Shown here: piece after piece, positions 55,846 to 64,000 of the stretch
Layout: each line of letters starts with the position of its first letter
Position numbering within the stretch: position 1 is the first letter of the stretch
Assembly (NCBI RefSeq): GCF_014282275.1
Contig: NZ_VFIA01000012.1
Coordinates: forward strand, 124,001-188,000
DNA: 64,000 nt
Reading direction: 5' to 3'
DNA from: Spirosoma utsteinense
GTDB lineage: Bacteria; Bacteroidota; Bacteroidia; Cytophagales; Spirosomataceae
Position numbers and translations under genes: made by a program
The notes under the pieces: generated by a model
Told to the model about the DNA's origin: nothing
Seen by the model: only the letters and a program-made list of their open reading frames with translations
The model's database searches: none

Positions 55846-56619
55846 GTGAAAGTATCCATTATAACAGTCGTCTACAACGGGGCCGAACATATTCGCGACT
55901 GCATCGAATCGGTACTCAGTCAGACTTACCCGGACATTGAGTACATTATCATCGATGGCAAATCGACCGACGGCACCGTAGCGATTGTACAAGCGTATGG
56001 CACTAAAATTGCCCGATTTGTATCTGAACCTGACAAAGGACTGTACGATGCAATGAACAAAGGTATAAGTATGGCTACCGGCGAGGTCATTGGGCTTCTA
56101 AACGCTGATGATTTCTATCGCCATGACCGGGTCATTACCAACATGGTTTCTTTAATCGAGCAAACTGGTAGTGATGCTGTTTACGGCGATATGCTCTACG
56201 TTGACCGCGACGATACCCAGAAGCTCAAGCGCTACTGGCGTTCGGGCTGGTATTCCGACAACGCCTTTAAGTGGGGCTGGATGCCCGGGCATTTGTCGTT
56301 CTTTGCCAAACGTACCCTATACGAAACGTGTGGTCTGTTCAGACTTGATATGAAAAGTGCGGCTGATTACGAACTGCTTCTACGCTTTATTCATAAACAT
56401 AAGGCTAAACTATCGTACATGAACGAGGTAACAATTGTGATGCGGGCAGGCGGAATCAGTAACAGTAGTCTCAAGAACCGGCTCCGGGCTAACCGGGAGG
56501 ACAAACTGGCCTGGGAACTAAACGGACTCCAACCTTACTTCTTCACCCTTTGGCTAAAGCCATTGCGTAAAATCAGGCAATATATCAGTAAGCCTCCCGT
56601 AAAAAATGCTCATTCCTAG
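55846..56619 (+). CDS. Glycosyltransferase family 2
   Basis: 257 residues from a GTG start at 55846 (MKVSIITVVYNGAEHIRDCI). The GT-A core has IIDGKSTDGTVAIV, EPDKGLYDAMNKGISMATGEV and LLNADDFYRHDRVI (DxD as NADD). A short C-terminal helical tail. This subgroup is common in exopolysaccharide loci. It follows the acetyltransferase by 65 bp. Donor not known. Confidence 0.9.
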   Translation: MKVSIITVVYNGAEHIRDCIESVLSQTYPDIEYIIIDGKSTDGTVAIVQAYGTKIARFVSEPDKGLYDAMNKGISMATGEVIGLLNADDFYRHDRVITNMVSLIEQTGSDAVYGDMLYVDRDDTQKLKRYWRSGWYSDNAFKWGWMPGHLSFFAKRTLYETCGLFRLDMKSAADYELLLRFIHKHKAKLSYMNEVTIVMRAGGISNSSLKNRLRANREDKLAWELNGLQPYFFTLWLKPLRKIRQYISKPPVKNAHS

Positions 56620-56799
56620 TCCTATACCTTTCGCCGTTAGATCAATTTTTGATTGAAAAGCAGGACAAACCAGTGATTTTTACACCCGTCCCACCAGAGT
56701 GTCTATTAAAATAGCCCTCAAGTGATGGAAATCGTGTCGTTGCTGGCTTTCTTCATCAACCGTATTTGCCCAGCATACCACTACTAAACGACCAGCCTT

Positions 56800-58008
56800 A
56801 TGAATGTTGACCTGTTTATAGCTTACCTTCAACATAAATTTCAGGACGATCTGTTTACACTCGGTCTATATCAATGCATTTTATCGTTTCTGGTAGCTTG
56901 TTTCGTAGCCGTTGTAGCCATTCCCGTCATAATTAAAATTTCGGAGTTAAAATCATTAATGGAGAAACCGGGCGAACGCCGGTCTCATACTACGCCAACA
57001 CCAACCTTCGGTGGAATCGCGATTTACGCTGGTATCCTGATTGCCTATTTCTTATGGCCCAGTATTGATCAAACCGACATTTACCGCACGAACCTCTCGG
57101 TTGCCGGGATGACGATCCTGTTCTTTATCGGCATCAAAGATGATCTGGTCGGTATCGACCCGAATAAGAAGATCCTGTTTCAGGTATTGGCCGCCATGAT
57201 CCTGATTTTTTTCGGTGAACTGCGCGTCGATTATTTATACGGTATTCTGGGGTTTCACCACATCACCGAAATCATCAGTATTCTATTAACCTGCTTCATC
57301 TTTATCGCGCTTACCAACGCAATTAACCTCATCGATGGTATCGACGGGTTAGCGGGCGGCATTGCTACCATTGCAAGCGCTACTTTCGGCGGCTGGTTTC
57401 TACTTACCAATCACTTTACGATGGCTTGCCTGGCCTTTACGCTGGCAGGGGCCCTTATTGGTTTTCTGCGGTTCAACTTTTCCAAGACCAGCAAGATTTT
57501 TATGGGCAATACCGGGTCGCTCATCATTGGTTTTATGCTGGCCTTTTTCGCCGTTCGATTTGTCAATCTCAATGCCTCCTTCCGCTACGAGCCTACTGCC
57601 TTTTTCAACGCCCCTATCATTGCCATCGTTATCCTGATTATTCCCATTTTCGACACGCTTCGGGTGTTTCTCGTACGGATTCTGGCGGGTAAGTCACCCT
57701 TCTCAGCCGACCGTAACCACATGCATCACATACTGCTCGACAATGGCCTTTCGCATATAAAGGCCACGGCGGTTCTTTGTGGTATATCCTTGTCCAATAC
57801 CGTTTTGTTTTTCCTGCTACATAGTAACATTTCAAACACCCAATCACTCTTTATTCTGGGAGGACTGTTTGGGCTGTATATGGTGATTAGCTTCATGCTG
57901 AAAATGCGGATCATGTATGTGTCAACCCATCCACGCCGTCGAATGGCTGTGTTGCGCCGGGAGTTACAAAGTGGAATCTTTGGCCGTCGCCTTGTTGACT
58001 ATCTCTAA
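56800..58008 (+). CDS. MraY/WecA-type polyprenyl-phosphate phosphosugar transferase
   Basis: 402 residues, about 10-11 membrane helices. Catalytic and metal motifs: GIKDDLVGIDPN (aspartates), NAINLIDGIDGLAGG, FMGNTGSLIIGF, and RNHMHHILLD, the HxHH-type motif of the WecA/RfaO branch rather than MraY. It moves a sugar-1-phosphate onto undecaprenyl phosphate and thus could start polysaccharide or O-antigen synthesis. It ends the locus and is followed by a perfect bidirectional terminator. A conserved MRRRMA-type basic tail is absent; C-terminus is basic. Confidence 0.92.
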   Translation: MNVDLFIAYLQHKFQDDLFTLGLYQCILSFLVACFVAVVAIPVIIKISELKSLMEKPGERRSHTTPTPTFGGIAIYAGILIAYFLWPSIDQTDIYRTNLSVAGMTILFFIGIKDDLVGIDPNKKILFQVLAAMILIFFGELRVDYLYGILGFHHITEIISILLTCFIFIALTNAINLIDGIDGLAGGIATIASATFGGWFLLTNHFTMACLAFTLAGALIGFLRFNFSKTSKIFMGNTGSLIIGFMLAFFAVRFVNLNASFRYEPTAFFNAPIIAIVILIIPIFDTLRVFLVRILAGKSPFSADRNHMHHILLDNGLSHIKATAVLCGISLSNTVLFFLLHSNISNTQSLFILGGLFGLYMVISFMLKMRIMYVSTHPRRRMAVLRRELQSGIFGRRLVDYL

Positions 58009-58014
58009 GTCTGG

Positions 58015-58064
58015 ACGTCATAAAAAAAGCCTTCAGATCAATCTGAAGGCTTTTTTTATGACGT
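58015..58064. terminator. Perfect bidirectional terminator at the end of the locus
   Basis: 24-bp perfect arms (58015-58038 and 58041-58064) contain an A-run and a T-run outside a GC-rich core. It lies between the WecA-type gene and the convergent response-regulator gene. Confidence 0.9.
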
Positions 58065-58071
58065 CTAAGCA

Positions 58072-58461
58072 CTACCGTAACCAACTATCGCATATATAAT
58101 TGACCGATTTTCGCAACGAAGGTTGATCGGCAATTTTAGATAAGTAATAATTACCGCCCTGAAGTTGAGTCTGCTCGATATCTGTATCACTGGCAGCATG
58201 GGACCAGACTACAACCGGCACATCTTTCAGACGGTTGTGATTTCGGATCCAGGTCAGAATGTCTAACCCACTTATTTCGGGCAGACGAAGGTCTAAAAAG
58301 ATCAGATCTGGTACTGATGAGAACGTTTCAGCGAAAGCGATAGCCTGATCGAACTGCATGACCTGGTGTACGCGCGTCAGCTTGACACAGTCTTTGAACG
58401 CCATCTCCAGCAGAACGCGTTCATCTTCATCGTCGTCAATCAAAAGTATATGGTTTTCCAT
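58072..58461 (-). CDS. Single-domain response regulator
   Basis: 129 residues from ATG 58461. Receiver domain: acidic pocket DDDEDE (9-14), phospho-acceptor Asp57 (LIFLDLRLPE), Ser87 (VVWSHA) and Lys109 (YLSKI). No output domain, so it would act by protein contact or as a phosphate relay. A TPR histidine kinase encoded about 2 kb away on the same strand (60016-62070) may be its partner, but dinB lies between them. The longer frame to 58542 has unlike residues. Confidence 0.87.
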   Translation of the reverse strand: MENHILLIDDDEDERVLLEMAFKDCVKLTRVHQVMQFDQAIAFAETFSSVPDLIFLDLRLPEISGLDILTWIRNHNRLKDVPVVVWSHAASDTDIEQTQLQGGNYYLSKIADQPSLRKSVNYICDSWLR

Positions 58462-58913
58462 ATGGATGTGTCTGGTGACTCTATCTCTATTGCACGTTGC
58501 TAACGGGCTGCTACTACCTGCCGACAATCGTACATTGATCATTTTAGAAAGTACTGATGCAGCGGCTTCAAAACCAGTTCGTGTGGCTTATCCGCCTAGC
58601 CTATGTAATCAAAATACATATTCCATAGAACGAATCGGAGTCGGCCTAGAGTAAAACCAGATAATGGCCTCAGTTGTTATTATGTAACATGAGTCTAGCA
58701 AGTGTATAGATACTATCAAAAAATGTACCAACTAAATGTCATACAACCTTCTCAATAAGTCCTGGCTTTGCGGGCAAAACAGCTACCATTAATCATGACT
58801 TGAACAGAGTGCCTCACAGGCAGGCAAATCTCCTCTATCTATTAAAAAGCCGGGAACACTATCCTATATTTTTACTATAGTATATTGCATCTACATTACT
58901 CCTTCCTTTTTGT
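58462..58913. other. Intergenic region before dinB, with small palindrome
   Basis: About 450 bp. Only a perfect 10-bp palindrome, TACTATAGTA at 58873-58882, just upstream of dinB was found; it could be an operator but is not a recognised LexA box. No protein-like frame with a domain. Confidence 0.45.
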
Positions 58914-59993
58914 ATGGATCTACTGCCGCAACGAAAAATCATTCATGTCGATATGGATGCCTTCTATGCCTCCGTCGAACAACGCGACAATCCTGATTTG
59001 CGGGGCCAGCCCGTTGCCGTAGGTGGCTCGCGGCAACGGGGGGTAGTGGCAGCGGCCAGCTACGAAGCCCGTCAATTTGGTGTTCGGTCAGCTATGGCCT
59101 CGTCGGTAGCTATTCGCAAATGTCCTGATCTGCTCTTTGTTAAGCCTCGTTTCGATGTTTACAAAACGGTGTCCAATCAAATACGAGCCGTTTTCGCAGC
59201 CTATACCGATCTGATCGAACCCCTGTCGTTAGATGAAGCCTATCTTGATGTAACGGCTTCCGTAGCTGAAGGGCAAACGGCAACGCAGCTGGCCCAAACC
59301 ATCAAAGAAAGGATAAAAGAAGAGACAGGCTTAACAGCCTCAGCCGGGGTCTCTTACAATAAATTCCTGGCCAAGCTTGCTTCCGACTACCGAAAGCCCG
59401 ACGGTCTTTTCGTTATCAGACCCCACCAGGGCCTGGCTTTCGTAGAGACACTGGCGGTTGGTCAATTTCATGGGATTGGCCAGGTAACGGCTGCCCGTAT
59501 GAATCAGTTAGGAATTTTTACGGGTCTGGATTTGAGGCAGCAGAGTGAAGCCTTCTTATGCAGACATTTTGGTAAGGTTGGCCAGCATTATTATTCCATA
59601 GCCCGCGGGGTCGATGAGCGACCCGTAACCGCCAACCGGGTTAGAAAGTCAGTGGGGTCGGAAAACACCTTTGAACAGGATTTAACAGAATATCTGGCGT
59701 TAACTGCCGGTCTACAACCGTTGATTGATGATGTCTGGTCTTACTACCAACGCACGGGTGTAAGCGGACGCACGGTCACGTTAAAAGTAAAATATGCCGA
59801 TTTCCAGCAGATCACCCGTAGCCGTACAGTTGTGAGCCCGGTTGCAGACCGGGCTCTTCTTGAGCGGATCATACTCGAACTACTCAACTCCCTTCTGCCG
59901 CTGGCTAAAGGCGTTCGGTTGTTGGGCGTATCGATGTCCGGTTTACAGGCGGCCGACGCCCCCGCCGATGGCCAGTTACGACTCAACCTGTAA
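58914..59993 (+). CDS. dinB: DNA polymerase IV (Y family)
   Basis: 359 residues. Catalytic residues are Asp13 (HVDMDAFYASVE) and Asp107/Glu108 (PLSLDEAYLDV); the fingers have SYEARQFGVRSAM, and the little finger region (VGSENTFEQDL, VTLKVKYADFQQITRSRT) is typical of DinB. It copies damaged templates without proofreading. The sliding-clamp motif at the C-terminus is LRLNL, a possible weak beta-clamp contact. Isolated gene, convergent with the histidine kinase, with 22 bp between stops. Confidence 0.95.
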   Translation: MDLLPQRKIIHVDMDAFYASVEQRDNPDLRGQPVAVGGSRQRGVVAAASYEARQFGVRSAMASSVAIRKCPDLLFVKPRFDVYKTVSNQIRAVFAAYTDLIEPLSLDEAYLDVTASVAEGQTATQLAQTIKERIKEETGLTASAGVSYNKFLAKLASDYRKPDGLFVIRPHQGLAFVETLAVGQFHGIGQVTAARMNQLGIFTGLDLRQQSEAFLCRHFGKVGQHYYSIARGVDERPVTANRVRKSVGSENTFEQDLTEYLALTAGLQPLIDDVWSYYQRTGVSGRTVTLKVKYADFQQITRSRTVVSPVADRALLERIILELLNSLLPLAKGVRLLGVSMSGLQAADAPADGQLRLNL

Positions 59994-60015
59994 GCTGCGG
60001 GCTTGTAATCGTACG

Positions 60016-62070
60016 CTACACCACCAACAGATTCTGATCGGCAGCGATTTCATTTATCTCTGGCCAGCTTAAATAAATAACTGTACCGGCGTCTGGTGTA
60101 CTCTCGATGGATAAATAGCCATCATTCAACTGCATCAATTCATAGCATAAAACCAGTCCTAAGCCTGTCCCTTTCTCTCCCTCTGTTCCCGGGCAGCTAG
60201 TCATTTTTTCAGACTCGTCAAAGACTGGGATGGAAGCCATACCCTGGCCGTGGTCCCGAATCGCGACCATCCGTTGCCCCCGGCCCGAACGTACACTTAC
60301 CTCGACAGCACTTCCGGCTGGAGCATACTTTATGGCGTTCTGAAGAATATTCCGAAGAACAACGCAGGCAAAACTTTCATCAGCCAGTACAACGACCGGC
60401 TCCATATTCAGCTCGATCCGGACCTTTTTCAGGAAAGCACTGCTTCCATACAACGCAATCACATCATTGACGATATCACTCAAATCTATAGGCTGAACAA
60501 ACCCTTTGCGCTTTTTTTGTTTCAGCATCGACCAGTGCAGCAGATTATCCAATGTACAGTACAATTGATCGACAACTGACTGCATTCGCCTGAACGAGAG
60601 CGCCTGTCCACCATGTGTTAGGGCTTGTTCTCCCACCACAGCCAACTCACTCTTTAGGCTGATGACCGGACCCCGCAGATCATGACCAAGCACCTTCAGC
60701 AGGTTAGTCTGGAGCCTGTTCTGTTCAGCAAGTTGGGTAGCCTGACGCTGAATCTCTTCTTTGTGTGCCACCAGCTTTTTTCGTATTTTGTTAGTGTGCC
60801 AATAGCTAACCAAAATGATGACCAGAAAGCTAGTCGTAAAGACTAAAAACAGACTTAGTATCGTTTGTCGCAATTCCTGATCCCGGGCTTCTTGGCGACT
60901 TTTGGCAATATTGACTTGCTGTTGTCGGATTACTTGTTCTTTTTTACTCAAATGGTAGTTTGCTTCCAACATCGTTGCCACTTCAATTCCATTACGACTT
61001 ATCAGGCTATCTTCAATTGCTTTTACCCACTTTAAGTGATGATACGCTTCTTTGTAAAGGCCTGCCTCCTGCTCCAGATCAACTAAAATTTTAATACTTG
61101 CCAGGTATTCCGGCTTCACGGCCTGACGGGTAGAATCGTTGAACAGCATAATTCCCAGTCGGGCGATGGTAACGGGGTCAACTTTCTGGCTATGCTTCTG
61201 CACTAAAGCGAGCATGGTCAAGTGGGACACCGTATAAGAAGCCTCCATATGCTCCCGCTGTGAAAGTTCGATCAACTCCTTCAGATACACCATACCAGAG
61301 TCATACTGCTTACACTCGAACAGATACGTACTGATTGCATCCAGTTGGTCAAGCACCTGACTGGCATCGTTTGTTTTTCGGGCAACGAGCAACGCTTTTT
61401 TGTAATTGGCCAACGCAGCGGCATGGCGTCCATCGATCCCTTCCTGATTGGCCAGCGTGCTGTAGGCCAGACTCAGCTGTTGGAGTTTATAGGGATCTGC
61501 GCTTTGGGCCATTTGTTTCACCAACGATAGGTTGTGAAGCGTATACTCCCGCGCCAGTTTCCTTTTTCCCAGTTGCTGGTGCGTCAGGATAATCATGATC
61601 AGCGCTCTGCTTTGCTTGATCGTATCGTGAGCCAGTTCGGCCAGGCGCAGGCAGCGCAGACCAGCATCGGTAGCCAACCTGTATTTACCCTGATCGGTGT
61701 AGATCATGGCTATCCCCTGCCAGGCACTGGCCATGATAGATGTATCTCCCTGTTGCTTCGCTAGTTGAAGGGTTTTCTGATAGACTTCTATACTCTTTTT
61801 TAGCTGCGCTTTGCGTTTGTAATAATAAGCTAAGGCCAGATAACATTTTAATTCATACGAAGCCTGCTGAAGCTGCCGGGCTATCTCGAACGTCTTTTGA
61901 AGGTAGATATACCCACTATCTGGTTTATAGCTGTATATATACTGATGGGCCAGTGCATACGTTCGCTTAAGCTGCGCGGTATCGTACGGGGTCTTTGCCC
62001 CTTGTCGTTGTCCAACCTGTGTGTAGCCCGCCGAGAGCAGCAAAGCAGCTAAAAGCAGTAATTGTTTCAT
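60016..62070 (-). CDS. Sensor histidine kinase with N-terminal TPR domain
   Basis: 684 residues. A signal segment (1-15), then TPR-like helical pairs (30-360), a coiled segment, one membrane helix (404-424), HisKA with His463 (VLGHDLRGP), N-box NILQNAIKYAP, G1 IRDHGQGM and G2 GTGLGLVLCYEL. The periplasmic or extracytoplasmic TPR domain is the sensor. Such kinases are common in Bacteroidota; the signal is unknown. The nearest response regulator gene is 58072. The catalytic residues all look intact. Confidence 0.92.
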   Translation of the reverse strand: MKQLLLLAALLLSAGYTQVGQRQGAKTPYDTAQLKRTYALAHQYIYSYKPDSGYIYLQKTFEIARQLQQASYELKCYLALAYYYKRKAQLKKSIEVYQKTLQLAKQQGDTSIMASAWQGIAMIYTDQGKYRLATDAGLRCLRLAELAHDTIKQSRALIMIILTHQQLGKRKLAREYTLHNLSLVKQMAQSADPYKLQQLSLAYSTLANQEGIDGRHAAALANYKKALLVARKTNDASQVLDQLDAISTYLFECKQYDSGMVYLKELIELSQREHMEASYTVSHLTMLALVQKHSQKVDPVTIARLGIMLFNDSTRQAVKPEYLASIKILVDLEQEAGLYKEAYHHLKWVKAIEDSLISRNGIEVATMLEANYHLSKKEQVIRQQQVNIAKSRQEARDQELRQTILSLFLVFTTSFLVIILVSYWHTNKIRKKLVAHKEEIQRQATQLAEQNRLQTNLLKVLGHDLRGPVISLKSELAVVGEQALTHGGQALSFRRMQSVVDQLYCTLDNLLHWSMLKQKKRKGFVQPIDLSDIVNDVIALYGSSAFLKKVRIELNMEPVVVLADESFACVVLRNILQNAIKYAPAGSAVEVSVRSGRGQRMVAIRDHGQGMASIPVFDESEKMTSCPGTEGEKGTGLGLVLCYELMQLNDGYLSIESTPDAGTVIYLSWPEINEIAADQNLLVV

Positions 62071-62170
62071 GAAGAGTGTCGGTGGGATACAGTAGCTTGA
62101 TCTCCACCCTAAGCCGACCTGCTGTCAGTCCAGCTTAGACGCTTCGATCTCCTTATAAATCAATAGCTAA

Positions 62171-62449
62171 TTACTTGATAATGAACTGAACATGGTCTTT
62201 AAAAGTAACGCCAATACCCAACCTGGCTTTATCAAGGTAACTAGCCTGCGACTCAAGCCGGGCAAAACAAGCGATATTAATAACATATGGTTTATGTATC
62301 CTTTTAAATTGATTATGTGGCAATTTCTGTTCAATCTTTGATATTTTCTCATTCACAACGAAAATATCATGCTTCGTGTGGATTTTGCGGTAAACGCTGT
62401 ACGTCTCAATGAACTGAATATCGTCCGGAAAAAGCCTTTTGTTTGGCAA
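62171..62449 (-). CDS. LytTR-domain DNA-binding protein (short)
   Basis: 92 residues from a TTG start (62449), the only start available before a stop at 62462-62464. DDIQFIETYSVYRKIHT, KISKIEQKLPHNQFKRIHKPYVINI match the LytTR DNA-binding domain. No receiver domain is attached, so it is either a stand-alone regulator or the C-terminal part of a lost response regulator. A nested palindrome lies right upstream (62504-62581). Confidence 0.75.
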   Translation of the reverse strand: MPNKRLFPDDIQFIETYSVYRKIHTKHDIFVVNEKISKIEQKLPHNQFKRIHKPYVINIACFARLESQASYLDKARLGIGVTFKDHVQFIIK

Positions 62450-62503
62450 TCCGGGAAATCCTTACCCACAAGATCTGGCTACGGGATTAACGCAGTAAGG
62501 GAA

Positions 62504-62581
62504 TACGAACAGGTCCGCCTGTTCGCTTGTCTAATGCCTGTAATTAGACATTGATCAATTAAACGGGCGGACCTGTTCGTA
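62504..62581. repeat. Nested palindrome upstream of the LytTR gene
   Basis: Outer arms 62504-62519 and 62566-62581 are perfect 16-bp reverse complements; inside is a 7-bp stem (62529-62535 with 62543-62549), and the left arm itself forms a small hairpin (GAACAGG/CCTGTTC, 62508-62525). It resembles a cruciform; it lies between the LytTR gene and the hypothetical gene at 62615. Confidence 0.8.
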
Positions 62582-62614
62582 CACATTTCCGTCAAATGGT
62601 AGGCCATGCCTACC

Positions 62615-62968
62615 CTACTGCGGGAACATCGAGACGGTAAGGTTGTCGCTGGTTATATCCGGAAACAGGGAATACCGCTCAAGTCGGGCCAGATATAGCG
62701 TTACCAGCAGTACCTGCCGGTCGCTGCCATTGGGATGAGGAATTTTCCGGCCATAAGGCGGCATAGCCACCACATATCGGTGCATGGCATTATCGATCTC
62801 AGGAAAAATCAATTCATGTTCTGTACCACAGGCGTAAGCTGGTCCGAACAGGGTATCGAAATCCATCCAGATGGCGGCTCCTATCCGTTGCGCCGACTGA
62901 CGATCCGCATCGGTATAAAGCATAAACCGGACCAGGGCCTGGGGGCTGATTGCTGTTGTTGTGTCCAT
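62615..62968 (-). CDS. Hypothetical protein
   Basis: 117 residues from ATG 62968. No known domain recognised. The sequence is soluble, with aromatic-rich parts (WMDFDTLFGPAYACGTEHEL) and two Pro/Gly-rich loops (MPPYGRKIPHPNG). Two small Cys-free halves with one Cys at about residue 47. Located between two palindromes; expression unclear. Confidence 0.5.
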   Translation of the reverse strand: MDTTTAISPQALVRFMLYTDADRQSAQRIGAAIWMDFDTLFGPAYACGTEHELIFPEIDNAMHRYVVAMPPYGRKIPHPNGSDRQVLLVTLYLARLERYSLFPDITSDNLTVSMFPQ

Positions 62969-63225
62969 TAGTAGTTGTTGTTCAATTGAGTTGCTTCAAA
63001 ACTCACCCACTATATTACACATTTGCTATATATAGTACAAGTACAAACTAGACAACTCTATATAATTCTCTTTAGTGGTTCATAATCCCATTGCCCGGCA
63101 TCGATAACCGTGTGACAGAAAAACATCAAAAGGCGCAGTTAAGCCCTAAAAAAGAGCGTGTTGAGAGATGAAATAGCTGATTTTTTTGTTCTTATTATGA
63201 ACGTAAACAGCCGACAAAAACCTAC
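62969..63225. other. Intergenic region, no gene recognised
   Basis: About 257 bp between two small hypothetical genes. AT-rich near 63000-63070. No repeat, RNA gene or clear promoter found by eye. Confidence 0.4.
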
Positions 63226-63459
63226 ATGGAATCAACGTACATCGCCAATACACTGCCTTCTGGTACGCTGCCAGCCGTTACTACCCATAGCCATCGCCGG
63301 AAAGCAAATGGTCCCGCTACGGCGGCTTTGCTCATCCAGATGGCAACTGAAATACTGACTACATCGCCGACGATGCGGCAGCGCATGAACATTACCCTGA
63401 CCGATCTGGCTGCAGCCGATAAAGTGCGGAAAAGCTTGCTCAAGACCACAGCGAAGTAG
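63226..63459 (+). CDS. Small hypothetical protein
   Basis: 77 residues. Thr/Ala-rich first half (ESTYIANTLPSGTLPAVTT) and a helical second half (TAALLIQMATEILTTSPTMR, ADKVRKSLLKTTAK) like a small DNA- or protein-binding helix bundle. No known domain. The opposite-strand frame includes a perfect palindrome and so is less likely coding. It is a tentative gene. Confidence 0.4.
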   Translation: MESTYIANTLPSGTLPAVTTHSHRRKANGPATAALLIQMATEILTTSPTMRQRMNITLTDLAAADKVRKSLLKTTAK

Positions 63460-63496
63460 ACGTCCAGACGAGTATTTCTGTTATTTGACAAGGTAC

Positions 63497-63564
63497 TAAG
63501 CGAACAGGGTGTATGGAAAAGCCAGGACGTCAATCCTGGCTTTTCCATACACCCTGTTCGCTTA
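63497..63564. repeat. Perfect 31-bp palindrome
   Basis: Arms 63497-63527 and 63534-63564 are perfect reverse complements (31 bp) with a 6-nt loop (CGTCAA). It lies between the small plus-strand gene and the minus-strand MFS gene and may act as a bidirectional terminator or be a mobile palindrome. Confidence 0.9.
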
Positions 63565-63601
63565 AAAGGCCTTACCGCCTATATTAACGTAACCGACTGC
63601 T

Positions 63602-64000
63602 TTACTCCCTGACTTCTTCTAGTTGTCCGGCCGGGTGGATCGCCCGTTGGCCGAACAGCAGGATAACCAGCCCGCTGAGGGCGCAGATCAGCATGATACC
63701 CACCATCGGAACGGCGGTGTTGTTGTGCAGTACACTAACCGCTCCCGATACCAGCGCGCCGAACCCCATTCGCAGACTACCCATCAGAGCCGCAGCGCTG
63801 CCACCGTGCTTTTCAAAAGGAGCCAGCGAAAGGGCTGATGAATTTGGGCCCGTCAGCCCCTGCCCGCACAGGAACAGAAATAGCATGGCAATAAGACCAT
63901 ACTGACCATACCAGCCCGCCCAGGTCCCCATTACCAGAAACGCGCCCACAACCGACTGGTAAATCAAGGTTGTATACACTATCTGTTCGCTAGAGAAGCG
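63602..64000 (-). CDS. MFS transporter, Bcr/CflA-like (5' end outside window)
   Basis: The frame is open to the window end, so the first part of the protein is missing. The visible 132 residues are the C-terminal helices of a drug-efflux MFS protein: FSSEQIVYTTLIYQSVVGAF, GLIAMLFLFLCGQGLTGPNSS, MGSLRMGFGALVSGAVSVL and a final membrane helix (MLICALSGLVILLFG). GPNSSALSL is typical of the Bcr/CflA drug-proton antiporter group. The cytoplasmic tail (AIHPAGQLEEVRE) is hydrophilic. Confidence 0.82.
   Translation of the reverse strand, partial: RFSSEQIVYTTLIYQSVVGAFLVMGTWAGWYGQYGLIAMLFLFLCGQGLTGPNSSALSLAPFEKHGGSAAALMGSLRMGFGALVSGAVSVLHNNTAVPMVGIMLICALSGLVILLFGQRAIHPAGQLEEVRE

Noticed and set aside
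58873..58882. TACTATAGTA palindrome as a LexA box for dinB
   Set aside because: Ten bases only, no match to a known SOS box that can be stated, and it may be chance in an AT-rich stretch.
63222..63548. Minus-strand frame over the small gene and palindrome
   Set aside because: Starts in the left arm of a palindrome and has no recognisable domain.

Overview
The window is about 64 kb of a chromosome from a Bacteroidota bacterium, most likely a Cytophagales member close to Spirosoma. This is inferred from the protein set (T9SS-type C-terminal sorting domain, very large multi-SLBB exporter, LytTR regulator, TPR histidine kinase, DUF2490, DUF5672), from TAnnTTTG promoter boxes upstream of several genes, and from frequent GTG/TTG starts without strong Shine-Dalgarno sequences. 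No rRNA, tRNA, CRISPR array or insertion sequence was recognised. Species assignment is inference only.

Region 1 (1-27 kb) holds mixed housekeeping genes: a partial NADPH-dependent FMN reductase, a cyclase-family hydrolase, cyclophilin, cysteine desulfurase, MscS channel, HPP membrane protein, DUF2490 protein, TPR protein, metG, clpB, Gfo/Idh/MocA oxidoreductase, aguB, ROK kinase, SIS isomerase, a molybdopterin oxidoreductase, pheA and parE. Accessory modules sit among them: a translationally coupled OLD-like ATPase plus a small Toprim-like protein (8.9-10.4 kb), a PIN/DUF6364 toxin-antitoxin pair (12.8-13.5 kb), and a MntA/HepT module downstream of clpB. That module is bracketed by a second copy of the clpB 3' end and terminator, and its hepT toxin gene has lost its middle.

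Region 2 (27.3-58.0 kb) is a surface-polysaccharide locus. It starts with an outer-membrane SLBB exporter and a Wzz-type co-polymerase, then a Wzm/Wzt ABC transporter, an aminotransferase/WbqC/acyltransferase amino-sugar set, about ten glycosyltransferases of several families, a Wzy-like polymerase, a divergent minus-strand block (polysaccharide deacetylase, formyltransferase, secreted SGNH esterase with a sorting tail), more glycosyltransferases and an acetyltransferase, and finally a WecA-type initiating phosphosugar transferase. The likely flow is lipid-linked initiation by the WecA homologue, chain assembly and decoration in the cytoplasm, and export through the ABC transporter and SLBB/Wzz envelope parts. 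A polymerase next to an ABC exporter is an unusual mix.

Region 3 (58.0-64 kb) has a single-domain response regulator, dinB, a TPR histidine kinase, a LytTR-only protein, two small hypothetical genes and the 3' part of a Bcr/CflA-like MFS efflux gene.

Scattered over the window are long intergenic inverted repeats. Some are perfect 24-31 bp palindromes; others are arms built of 7-8 bp degenerate tandem units (23.0, 25.0 and 31.0 kb). Together with the clpB-tail duplication and the ATPase/Toprim-like pair they are the most unusual content.
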